Positions 1-8,686 of a DNA stretch of 20,904 nucleotides are shown one piece after another. The translations under genes were made by a program, and so were the position numbers. Origin of the DNA: Cudoniella acicularis (lineage: Eukaryota; Ascomycota; Leotiomycetes; Helotiales; Helotiaceae). Under the pieces are notes generated by a model that saw nothing but the letters and a program-made list of their open reading frames with translations, made no database searches and had not been told where the DNA came from. Each line of letters starts with the position of its first letter. Positions within the stretch are counted from its first letter, which is position 1. Where the stretch lies: the NCBI GenBank assembly GCA_013054445.1, contig JAAMPI010001027.1, positions 1 to 20,904 of the forward strand. The letters run 5' to 3'.

Positions 1-699
1 GGGTTAGAGGAAACAGTTATCCCGCCAAAGAAGGCGTAGCGTCTGAGAGCCCGGGAAGGAATTTGGGAGGAGGATATTTTTTAATGGCTTTATTTTGGGG
101 TTAGGATGGATTTAGTGCGATCTTGTCCATGCCTTCACTGGATCAGTTGGAATGAAAAGATCTTTGGAAAGCCCAGGCTTCCAGCCCGTGCACCTTCTTT
201 CGTGATCGTATTGCTGTTTTCGTACGATCTTTTTTTTCTTGCCACTAACAGTCAGGTATATATATCGACCTTTCCGGATCGTATCTCCCAGCTCGAGAGA
301 GGATGGCTTGTCCAAGTGGCACCTGTTTATTGAACTCATCAGATAAAGCGCCTAGAAGCCAATTTGCGGTAATACAAAGAGTGGTCACTGTTTGAAATTA
401 AGTCCCGATTCAGGGCCACTCCATTCAATTTACGAGAAACTGCTCAGAAGCCATTAAAGCAACCCATCCGCATTGGCAAACTCGGAAGCAAAGAGAGTGG
501 CTGGATCACAACAGGTAAACCACAATTGCTTAGCACAGGCTCTAGGGGGTTATCACAACTCAATCGAACCCCAAGACGGAATCGTACCAAATTCGCTATG
601 GCAAATATCAAATATTCATATTATAATTTCTTGGTCTAGGAACATATTGGTATATTACGAAGGCTTTATATAGGAAGTCCTCCTTTTCCACTTCATTAT
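1..699. other. Intergenic, no supported gene
   Basis: I read both strands. The only open frames are short (75 codons or less), overlap each other and resemble nothing I know. The stretch lies downstream of the decayed nucleoside transporter. I searched its minus strand for the missing C-terminal exon of that gene and did not find it. Nothing else is recognised. Confidence 0.5.
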
Positions 700-2447
700 C
701 TAAAAGAGACCGATTTGCGTGCCCATGGCACCGAGATTACCAAAGCCACAGAGACTGTATGTGGCAGTGAGGCGGGAGCGACTGCTCAGGGTTGCGTAAG
801 TTGGGTCGGTTTGTAGGGCTTGGAAGGCAGCGAATTCGTTCTGTGGTTACGCGTCAGGATTATAGGAACTGGATGGAGGAAGAGAAGCTGAAAATACCTT
901 GATAATTTTAATGCCAATCAACCGGGCAACTTTACGCAGGTCGCCGTTTCCGGGAACTCCAAGCAGAAAGGCTACGGGAAAGAGGAGGTAGCTCATGATC
1001 AACTCAATTGTGAGGTCGGTGCCGATGTTGATGTATTGTCCCCACCAAGCCAAGAGCGCATCTACTAAAGCGACGAGAGCAATGACGCTTGAAAGGACCG
1101 CGATGACTATGCCGGCTATTTTCAAGCCCAGCCAGACTACTGTCGAATCATCAGTTATTGTTTTCATGGGTTTTTGTTCACATGGCATACCGTTGGTAAA
1201 AGCATGAACAGCATTCACGTCGTCATTCCTCTCGTCAATTGCAATACATCTCGCAGTCGGTGGTGCGTCCTCCTCTGAATACCTCAGCTTGCTCACGACC
1301 AAGGAAACAGGAATGGACATGACACAAGACGAGATCAAAGCTTGGCCGTTGACACCAAGATTGATATACGCAACCAAAACACTTCTTGCTATCGTAGCAA
1401 ATCCAGAACACATGGTCTGATGCAATTCTGCGTTGGTGATGTGAGGGAGAAATGGCCGAATCAACATCACGGCCTCTCCTTGTCCGAGAAAGGGAGAAGA
1501 TGTGGCAACTATGGCTTCAGCGCCGGAAATTCGCAGTGCCCAGTAGAAGAATATAGCAGATTTGGCGACGAGCCATTGAAGCACTCCCCTGGAAACGTTA
1601 GCACTACTATCCAGGCTTATTTGGAAGAAGGATATCCTACCAGTACATCAACAACTGTGCTGTGCCGGCAAAGAAAATGATCGAAGGAACGGCGCTGATG
1701 GGGAACCATGGTAGGGAAGGGACAGAAGCGTCTGTTACAAAAACCAAGCTAATATTCGCGAACCCTAGGGGATTCCGCCCTATCTGAGAGATCCAGCTGA
1801 ATATATCAAAGTCGGCCTGGGTACGGAGGACAAACACGGCAATGACGAATTGCATCAATATTCCCACGACAATGGTATGCTAGTTGATTATACTCCTATT
1901 CCTAGATGTTGCCCAAATTATAAAGAGGAACGTTGCAAGACCACCCAAGCTGATAACTCGATTGAGGCGGGTATTTTCCTCATATTCCGGGCTCACCATA
2001 GCCCCAACGAGGATCAAAACTGCGACTAGAATGCCGCCAATGATGAATCGAAGCCTCTCGGGTATTATGCTAACCACGACTCCAGCGCAAGATCTCCAGA
2101 GGACACGAGGGACGTTAAAGACACCTCCAGTGTGAACATAGAAGGTAATCAGTCTCACCATGACTGCGAGCCATAGCAGAAACGGGACAATCTAGTTCTT
2201 GTCATTTCGATGGAACACTAGACTTGCAATCCACCAGCTTCCTTCATTTGTGAGCTATGCACTTTTAGATTTAGAGGGTTAATGTTACTCACCCCGTGAA
2301 CAACAAGCCCAAAAATACGTGAAGTAACAACTTCCTCCTCTTCGACAAGGACTCGGGTTTCTCCTGGATACTCAGATTTGAACTCCCCCTTTCACTCGAA
2401 GCAGCCTCTTCATCGATAGGCATTGCCACCGGCCGCTGCAAAAACAT
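700..2447 (-). pseudogene. Decayed concentrative nucleoside transporter (CNT family)
   Basis: The translation follows fungal CNT (SLC28-type) proteins, plasma-membrane cation-coupled nucleoside importers. Five exons: 2447-2293, 2237-1641, 1588-1191, 1139-898 and 840-700. The introns are 55, 52, 51 and 57 nt. The exons sum to 511 codons, which supports the splicing. Family hallmarks are present: GWWIASLVF near the first membrane segment, SPFLGQGEAVMLIRPFLP (the GQxE substrate-site region), GFATIA, then NEFAAFQAL and SRSRLTATYSLCGF after the last intron. Two in-frame TAG codons, at 2192-2194 and 1880-1882, sit where relatives have Trp (N-W-x-VPF and IN-W-HT). The frame ends with QIGLF and TAG at 700-702, roughly 90 residues short of typical fungal CNTs, so the last membrane region is missing. 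A normally conserved Gly in the FATIAGSV-like motif is Arg. The ATG at 2445-2447 is the first clear start, but the frame stays open upstream to about 2517, so a small 5' exon may exist. Family call strong; loss of function very likely. Confidence 0.87.
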
Positions 2448-2505
2448 CTGCTCGTGATCGAATCTTGAGAAGAATTCGCGGAAGGATCTGCGTTCTGTGT
2501 CATAG

Positions 2506-2648
2506 TAGAAGTTCGATTGATTGATTGATTGATCCTTTTTACGTCCTTTGTAAGTCGAAGACTATAATAGGACGGCTAGGGTTTAAGCCCTAGCGAGTCA
2601 ATAGTATTTACAAAAGGTAGTAATCCAAGTATTCCTAGAAGTTCGATT
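2506..2648 (-). mobile_element. Short foldback/SINE-like insertion with 13-bp target-site-type repeats
   Basis: The 13-mer TAGAAGTTCGATT occurs at 2506-2518 and again at 2636-2648. It flanks 117 bp that begin with a (GATT)n run on the + strand, which is an (AATC)n tail at the 3' end of a minus-strand element. The inside folds back: CCTTTGTAA near 2546 pairs with TTACAAAAGG near 2608-2617, and GCTAGGG (2575-2581) pairs with CCCTAGC (2588-2594) around a 6-nt loop. A long direct repeat plus a simple-repeat tail is the usual sign of a retroposed SINE. The fold also fits a MITE or an introner-like element. It lies just 5' of the decayed transporter, possibly in a first intron, since GACTAAT and an ACACAG acceptor follow on the minus strand. 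I recognise no tRNA-type A/B boxes. Confidence 0.45.
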
Positions 2649-3914
2649 AGTCGGCCCGAAATACGCTGCATATTCGCTCCTCCCACGATCGATAATTCGG
2701 TTTTTACTCGATCTGGAGAATAGTTTTCTGCTAGTCGTGTCTTCGGGTGTGGGGGGAGGAGGCGGTTCTGGATAGCATTTTCAAAGATGCGGTCGGTCTG
2801 TGATGGAACCTGTGTTGAATGTTTCGTCGAACTCGAGACTGCTTTCCATGTTGTTCTCAGCCCACTCTTTCGCCGATGGAGCCTGGCATCTTCGTTCCTA
2901 GGAAATTTTACAGAAATTATGAGATGGAATATATATCATAAATTCCCCGCGTCATGCCCTGCGTTTTCTGTTCGGGCGAAGATATTCTAGAGCAACGGAC
3001 GAGCTGGGTCTCATGGTAGTCTTGGGAGGGTACGCAACCATCATAAGATGGAAGCTGCTCTCTCTCGCCTTGCAAAAGAATAAAGTTCATCTCATTGAGG
3101 GGTCCTCCTGGAAATATTCTGCCTCGCCCAGCCTTTGTGGTCCGTCCATCGGACAAGCTGAGCTAGATTCCAAGGGTGCATCGACAAATTTAGAAGCTCA
3201 ACGACCTAGTCTGAGGCTAGTCTGAACATCCTCAAACAATAGAACGGACGGGAACGCTTCGGAGTAGAGGAGAACTGGAGATGTCTCCATACAAATGCTA
3301 TTGCGGACATCACAATCTTTTGATCTGTGCATTGCATGACGAAGGCTTGTTGGGGTTCGGGTCGGGATCGTGACTTGTTCAGGGGTGAACCTCGGGAGAT
3401 GTCGAAACTCGACACGACTCTTCCCCAATTGGCCGCGTCACCTTTTTTGTGCCAAATCAATGCATAAAGCTGAGATGCTGCACTCCTGCGTTCGCTATCG
3501 AGAAATACAATCAGATCTGCGAGACAGGATTGGCTAAATACGGAAAATTGGTGCCGGTCAATTTATTTAAGGCCAATCACCTTTTTTTAACATCTAAGCT
3601 CGGAGTTCAATTGAAATCTCGGGACCGAAGGGGATCTTCACATCGACAAGAAATTTTTGATGCTATACAAGCACCTGATCTCGGGGTCTACATATCATCT
3701 TCGGTATAGCAAACTCGTCGAAAATCCGGTAGTGAGCTGTGATCAACCGAGGTTTCTCAGGATACTTTGGTGTTTGAACCTGCTACGCACTCCATCCCGA
3801 GACGTGTGAGGCTCTCTTTGGCTCGATTTCCTTGCTTGATACTTGAATCTCCTTGAGCTGAGTCACATTTAGGCATCTCAAGGCTTTTGAAGAAATCCCT
3901 CCATTCTGTCGAAA
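2649..3914. other. Intergenic between transporter relic and methyltransferase
   Basis: Several open frames of 60-90 codons on both strands (for example 2917-3156 and 3206-3460 on minus, 3449-3709 on plus) overlap one another and match no family I know. The right end, from about 3900, is the methyltransferase promoter. No transposon ends or tandem repeats stand out. Confidence 0.4.
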
Positions 3915-3921
3915 TATATAA
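3915..3921 (+). promoter_or_regulatory. TATA box of the O-methyltransferase gene
   Basis: TATATAA lies about 135 bp before the ATG at 4056. An A/C-rich leader follows (AACACAACAAAATCAAACATC), typical of fungal 5' UTRs. The start codon context CAAAATGGC has the preferred A at -3. Transcription probably starts near 3945-3955. Confidence 0.6.
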
Positions 3922-4055
3922 GGAGTCAAGTCACCTCCATAGACAAATCTGTCATTCAGTCAAGTGTTTCAATCAAAATTTAAAGGTTTTATCCTAAATT
4001 TTCAACACAACAAAATCAAACATCACCAAGAGACATCTCACTTATAGTCTCAAAA

Positions 4056-4784
4056 ATGGCTCCTTCATGGTCAATCAATCCAACCGAAGCCAAGAAAGAC
4101 CCGTGCTGGGCTGCAGTCGACCAATATACGGTTTCACACCTACACCCCGCCGCCTCCACACCCTCACCCCCTATCCTCGCCAAGGCCGTCGCAAACAGCA
4201 ACGCCAACAACCTCCCCAAATATGAGGTATCTCCCTCACAAGGAAAATTTCTCATGTTGCAAGCACGCATGATCAACGCAAAATACATTTTGGAGATTGG
4301 AACTCTAGGTGGCTACAGCACCATCTGGCTTGTGAATGCTACTCCAGATACGAAAGTTACAACGATTGAGATCAATGAGAGGTTCGCGCAGGTCGCGAGG
4401 GAGAACTGGGTCACAGCTGGCGTTGGAGGGAAAATTGAGTTGAAGCTTGGAAGTGCGTTGGAGGTTTTGCCGGAATTGCTTGAGGAGGTGAAGAAGGGGG
4501 AAAGATCAAAATTCGATATGGTTTTCATTGATGCGGATAAGGCGAAAGGGTTGCAGTATTTTGATTTTGCTGTGAAGATGTGTAGGAAGGGTGCTTGTGT
4601 TTTTGTGGATAATGTGGTGATGAAGGGGTCTTTGGTTGATGAGGAACAGTTCGATAATCCGCATGTTAGTGGGTCGAGGGCCGTTGTTGAGGGTGTGGGA
4701 GGTGATAGGAGAGTAGACGCCGTGGTGATGCAAACGGTTGGGGAGAAGATTTATGATGGGTTTATAATGGCTGTTGTGAACTGA
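4056..4784 (+). CDS. SAM-dependent O-methyltransferase, caffeoyl-CoA/catechol OMT type (family 3)
   Basis: An intact 242-residue single-exon gene of the cation-dependent O-methyltransferase family 3 (PF01596 type), which moves a methyl group from S-adenosylmethionine to a hydroxyl, usually on a catechol or other phenol. SAM-binding motif I is LEIGTLGGYST at residues 79-89. IEINE at 104-108 carries the acidic residue that normally holds the SAM ribose. FIDADK at 157-162 and VDN at 184-186 supply the Asp/Asp/Asn metal site. The length matches the family. No signal peptide or membrane segment is seen, so it should be cytosolic. The start is supported by the TATA box, leader and ATG context. The neighbours are not biosynthetic enzymes, so its substrate cannot be read from context. 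A role in phenolic detoxification or secondary metabolism is only an inference. Confidence 0.94.
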   Translation: MAPSWSINPTEAKKDPCWAAVDQYTVSHLHPAASTPSPPILAKAVANSNANNLPKYEVSPSQGKFLMLQARMINAKYILEIGTLGGYSTIWLVNATPDTKVTTIEINERFAQVARENWVTAGVGGKIELKLGSALEVLPELLEEVKKGERSKFDMVFIDADKAKGLQYFDFAVKMCRKGACVFVDNVVMKGSLVDEEQFDNPHVSGSRAVVEGVGGDRRVDAVVMQTVGEKIYDGFIMAVVN

Positions 4785-6083
4785 TGTATCGCTTCTTAAG
4801 AAGTATCAAGTAGGAATGCAATTATAGTAGTTATAACAAGTCTCTTGTTCACTTTGAAATACGTAGTGTACATATTCTAATAACTATTGTCGTAAAATAT
4901 TATGATTTGATCAACTCATTAGGCCCTTTGGCGTTTTCAACCTATAAATTCCTATAAAATAAAATATACTTTGACCATTATGCTACTTCGCATATACGCT
5001 CATGATTGGTCTGAAAGTTGTCAGACCCTAGAGTGGAGCTGATGTACGGAGTCCGGAGGCCCCCCGTGTGGCTCGTATATTCCCCTACGCAGTGCCGAAG
5101 CAGAACCGAAAATCAGGGGGCAAGTGATGCAAGTCTGCGGCAGAGCCGCCAGTTGAGAAGTTCCATTTTTCCAGTCACTCAAAAATCTCCCTACCCTATT
5201 CTGATTTTTTCAACGGGTGTGTTATTCTGGTGAGATTTTGTATTGTTTCTCCATTCTCGTGAGAGATGAGAGATCAGTTTTTGGAAATTAGAACCCACTA
5301 CTGAATATAGGTGAGGTTCCAATTCTATACCATTCTATTACGTTGTCCAAGCAAACCAAGGAGAAAATATTTTTGCACCTCGTATAATTATACACTAGAA
5401 ATGTTCGTGTGGGCCACGAGGGATGTTGCCATTGGCCAGCTCGCTGACCCAACGACTCTATTTTATTTTCGGTTGCAGGCCGGCATACGGTTAATTAAGC
5501 ACCCGTCGGTTAGGAACCTTCTTTCAACTTCCTTGCTCCGCCTCAGAAGCTCGTTGTTCTCGGAAGGACCCTGGAAATCATGAGGCGTCTGAGGCACCGA
5601 CAAGTAGGTAAGAAATTTAAAAATTTCAAGCTTTTTGTGCTGTACGCTACGTGTGATCTCCTTGAAATGGAAGTTGGGCGTCTGTAACTTCTTCCGTCCT
5701 CAGCTCGTAACGTCACCAAAATCATGAAAACTCAGCCATCTGAGCAACGATGGTGGTCATCAATCCCTTGCGTTTTAATTAACTAACTGAGGCTCTCCAC
5801 ACCTATCTAGCCCCAGAACCTCGGTAGTTCATCACCAAAATAGCTCATCGCATGGGTTTGTGCTGACTGATAAAGACTACGCGAGTGCAGGTTACTCCTT
5901 TTCTCATAGACTCGCACAGTTTCACAGCCCCATCACTACGCAAGCGCGAACTTACGTTCGTGTCTGCAAAGATCTAAGGGGTCGAACACGAGGCCACGAG
6001 AGCCCTCCACGATCCTTGGATGCTGTCTTGACGGCACAGTTCGTGAACGTGTTATTCCTGTATTTTTTTCATGGCAATGGAAA
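4785..6083. other. Intergenic, 3' region of the methyltransferase and promoter of the secreted-protein gene
   Basis: It starts with the AT-rich 3' untranslated region of the methyltransferase (to about 4990) and ends with the promoter of the secreted-protein gene. Open frames in between, such as 5311-5583 on plus, are short and not protein-like to my eye. No repeat, RNA gene or transposon end was recognised. Confidence 0.4.
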
Positions 6084-6090
6084 TATATAA
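6084..6090 (+). promoter_or_regulatory. TATA box of the secreted-protein gene
   Basis: TATATAA lies about 140 bp before the ATG at 6230. It is followed by a C/A-rich leader with CATCATCAACAAGCATC, typical of well-expressed fungal genes. The ATG context AACATG has A at -3. Confidence 0.6.
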
Positions 6091-6229
6091 ATAAGAGGGC
6101 TCTCTCATGTAGGTTCGTTGTGTTCCCATCATCAACAAGCATCATCACTCTCTGGACTCAATACACTTGCTTCAAACAAACCAAAATCAAACAATTTCGT
6201 TCACCTTCCTCCACTCAAAGCAAATCAAC

Positions 6230-6763
6230 ATGCGTCAATCAATCATCGCCAGCATTCTCGCCTTTGCGGCCTCTCAAGTCACAGCGCAAACCACCGTTCA
6301 ATCTGCGCCCTTCTATCTCGTCCTCGCCTCCGATAATACAACTATCAACGGTGTTGCCATCTACCCATGCCATTACGGAGCTGCTCAGGAAGGGATGTGC
6401 ATCGGCAGCACCGTGGCCGCTGGACAATACCAATTCAATACCACCACCGCCTCCGCAACAAGCGGCATTCTTACCTGGGTCCTCGACAACGGCCAACAAC
6501 AGTACTCTCTCGCCATGGGACTTGAAAGCACAAACTGGAATGGCCAGGAATCCAATGTTGTCGTCCCATTGTTCCAGCCTGATAGTGTTGGGGCTACGGT
6601 GGATTTTGACAGTGATGGAATGACTGTGGAGACATATCAGACATATGTTTGTGAGACTGAGGTCTTGGGGTTCCTTACTCAGACTTTGGGTTTGACATCG
6701 GCTGGAGTTACGCCGAATAATCCTACCTGTATTTCTACTGCCGTGAACAGGGTGTTTGTTTAG
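6230..6763 (+). CDS. Small secreted protein, DUF7907-like
   Basis: Encodes 177 residues in one exon. An in-frame ATG at 6167 would add 21 residues and bury the signal peptide. The ATG at 6230 has good context and puts a clear signal peptide first: MRQSIIASILAFAASQVTA, with likely cleavage after residue 19. The mature part opens with SAPFYLVL and runs through YPCHYGAAQEGMCIG (residues 46-59) to NPTC near 164-167 and the terminal NRVFV. I recognise this layout from a widespread ascomycete secreted family annotated DUF7907, whose function is unknown. Four cysteines (47, 57, 141, 167) would make two disulfides. Two N-glycosylation sequons, NTT at 36 and at 70, agree with secretion. It is probably an extracellular or cell-wall protein. 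The family name is from memory; secretion is the firmer call. Confidence 0.88.
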   Translation: MRQSIIASILAFAASQVTAQTTVQSAPFYLVLASDNTTINGVAIYPCHYGAAQEGMCIGSTVAAGQYQFNTTTASATSGILTWVLDNGQQQYSLAMGLESTNWNGQESNVVVPLFQPDSVGATVDFDSDGMTVETYQTYVCETEVLGFLTQTLGLTSAGVTPNNPTCISTAVNRVFV

Positions 6764-6839
6764 TTCGGGCTTCCTTTGGGGTGTATCTGAAGGACAATCC
6801 CGGCGTATTGATACTGCGATAGTAGCTGTCGGTTTAATA

Positions 6840-8420
6840 GTCAGAGCGTATAGGATATCTAAGCAGGATTATAAAGGCTAGGAGATCTTAGATTAAGCTA
6901 ATAATATAATAATAATAATAAAGATCTAAGCCTTTTATTACTATAGTATATTATATACTACGACTCTTATAGATTATAAGTTCGTTTAGTATACGTTTTT
7001 AGCTTATTAGTTAGGTTAAAGTTTTAGTAGGTTAGGTAATATAATTCTTTAGATTTTATATATAGCTATATGTCACGATCTCGTGTCACGTGGCAGACCT
7101 TGGCCTGAGGCTCGGATAGTTGCTAAGGCCCTAATATAGAAAACTAGAGGCTAGCTAATCAGATGTCTTATTAAGCCAGGCTTATTAGGAAGAGAGATCA
7201 CGGAATTAGTCACGTGATAGAGTCCGAGGGCGAGGCTTAGTAAGGGGTGTTATCGAACCCTCGGCCTTTTTATAAGTATAGACTCTAATATAAGAAGTAT
7301 CTATATAAGTAGAGGGATTTCTTTATTAGATAAGAGCTTTATATTTAACTTTTTATAATAATCTTATATTATACTTTAATTATCTTTATTTATAATATAT
7401 TAAGCTTTTATATCTAATAACCTTTAATAATATCGCCTTACTTATACTTTTATATTACTAATCTAATAGACTTCTAGCTACTATTATAAGACATAGTTAG
7501 TAGAAACGTTATACTTTAAGTATTAGTCTTAAAATAAAGTATTACGATAGCTTTATAATAACCTTAGAAGGGCGCGATTACTAGTCAAGGGACTAGTAGT
7601 GTTAACCTTACTATATATATTAGCTAAGTATATAATAACGTTAATATAGATAGCGACGACGATAATAAGATACCTAATATACTTATAACTATAGTTAAAG
7701 TCGATGTTATAGCTCTATAAAGGCACGAGGGCCCTGACGTCACGTAGGGACGTATTTATAAGAAGGTGCTATATTCACGAAGAAACTAAGCTAAGGAGAG
7801 AAGAAGGAAGAGGTGGCCCTAAAGGGGCCTTATATATAGGAGGTGAGTACTAGCAAGCGAGGTCACGTGATAAGGGGTTAGGGGGACGTGTCGTAGCCTC
7901 CTGTCGTATATAGCGCTACACTGTCTAAGTCTTACTAGTCACAGGACTGTGCGTTACACTAGGTCTGTGACATAAATTATTTTATTAAAAAAAAGTTTAT
8001 TTTTATAAAATTATCTATATATAGAATTAATAAAAATTAAGTTTTTAATTTTAAAGATTTTAATAAAGATTTTATTAAAGATTAAAATTTATATATAAAT
8101 TAGATATAAATTTTCTTTTAAAGTTTAAACGTTAATTTAAAGATATTAATAGTCTTTAAAATTTTTAAAATTTTTATAAAGTAAGCTATATATAAATATC
8201 TTATATTTTAAAATTTAAATAATTATATTAAGCTTTTATAAAGTTATAAATATCTTAAATTCGCTATTTTTAGTATAAAAGATAGGCGAAATAGGGGGGC
8301 ACAGACTTATACTATAGACGAGATCTTAGATAGTATCGTTAGAAGGGTAACGTATAGTGAAAACAAGATATAGTCGTTAATTTAAAGTAGAGTATAGGAC
8401 TACGCTAGACTATATAGGGA
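6840..8420. repeat. AT-rich, RIP-mutated repeat island
   Basis: TpA dominates, while CpA and TpG are almost absent: in 7261-7620 I count two CpA and one TpG in 360 bp, yet CpG survives in several places. That is the footprint of repeat-induced point mutation (CpA to TpA), which acts on duplicated DNA in ascomycetes. 7975-8290 is the most AT-rich part, nearly all A/T runs. No long open frame survives, so any transposon genes are beyond reading here. GC-richer patches remain at 7071-7260, 7720-7960 and 8280-8330. A hairpin (AAAGGCT/AGATCTT at 6873-6889 against 6920-6935, with an (AAT)n loop) marks the left edge, just downstream of the secreted-protein gene. Confidence 0.8.
7071..7972. mobile_element. 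Possible LTR or short LTR-element remnant
   Basis: The segment starts TGTCACGATC and ends GTGACA, so it has the TG...CA ends and 6-bp inverted termini usual for fungal LTRs. CACGTG palindromes lie inside at 7087, 7211 and 7864. I see no matching 5-bp target duplication (CTATA on the left, TAAAT on the right), but RIP could have erased it. No primer-binding site or coding remnant is visible. The boundaries are tentative. Confidence 0.3.
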
Positions 8421-8424
8421 GGAG

Positions 8425-8660
8425 CGTCACAACCTAAGATCATGTGACGGTCACGTGATACGATCCGACGATCCAGGGATCCGAGTAAGCGCTTCAGATC
8501 GTGGGATCGTGGGATCCTATAGCAACTATCACTTATATAGCTATATAGTTTTCCTATGTTAGAGCTTCGTGCTCAACTTATACTCTTAGCAATAAGATAA
8601 CTTTCTATAAGGATCTGCTTTGACACTTCTAAGACGATTAAACCAACGCCTCATGTGATA
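8425..8660. mobile_element. Possible solo LTR remnant
   Basis: A GC-richer patch that begins CGTCACAACC and ends TCATGTGATA. These would be TGTCAC...GTGACA if the ends had mutated, the last by CpA to TpA. It holds GATCGTGGGATCGTGGGATCC, in which a GATCGTGG unit repeats, and a CACGTG at 8452. It abuts the 3' end of the membrane-protein pseudogene. It shares only the first few bases with the candidate at 7071, so the two are not a matched LTR pair. Confidence 0.3.
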
Positions 8661-8686
8661 TCGATATACCACGTGACCACAGAACG

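Noticed and set aside
1880..2194. Reassigned TAG (Trp) or programmed readthrough in the transporter
   Set aside because: The secreted-protein gene uses TAG as its normal stop, the transporter also lacks its C-terminus, and both TAG codons fit RIP-type mutation.
2917..3460. Minus-strand open frames as a relic of an oxidoreductase
   Set aside because: No Rossmann motif or conserved blocks could be read in any frame.
6167..6229. Upstream ATG at 6167 as the start of the secreted protein
   Set aside because: It would place 21 polar residues before the signal peptide; the ATG at 6230 has good context and gives a standard signal.
4056..6763. Methyltransferase and secreted-protein gene as part of a biosynthetic cluster
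   Set aside because: No core synthase, oxidase, active transporter or regulator lies nearby; the only transporter is broken and of the nucleoside type.
7071..8660. A full-length LTR retrotransposon bounded by the two LTR-like patches
   Set aside because: The two patches are not similar beyond the first bases, and no gag, pol or primer-binding remnant is visible between them.
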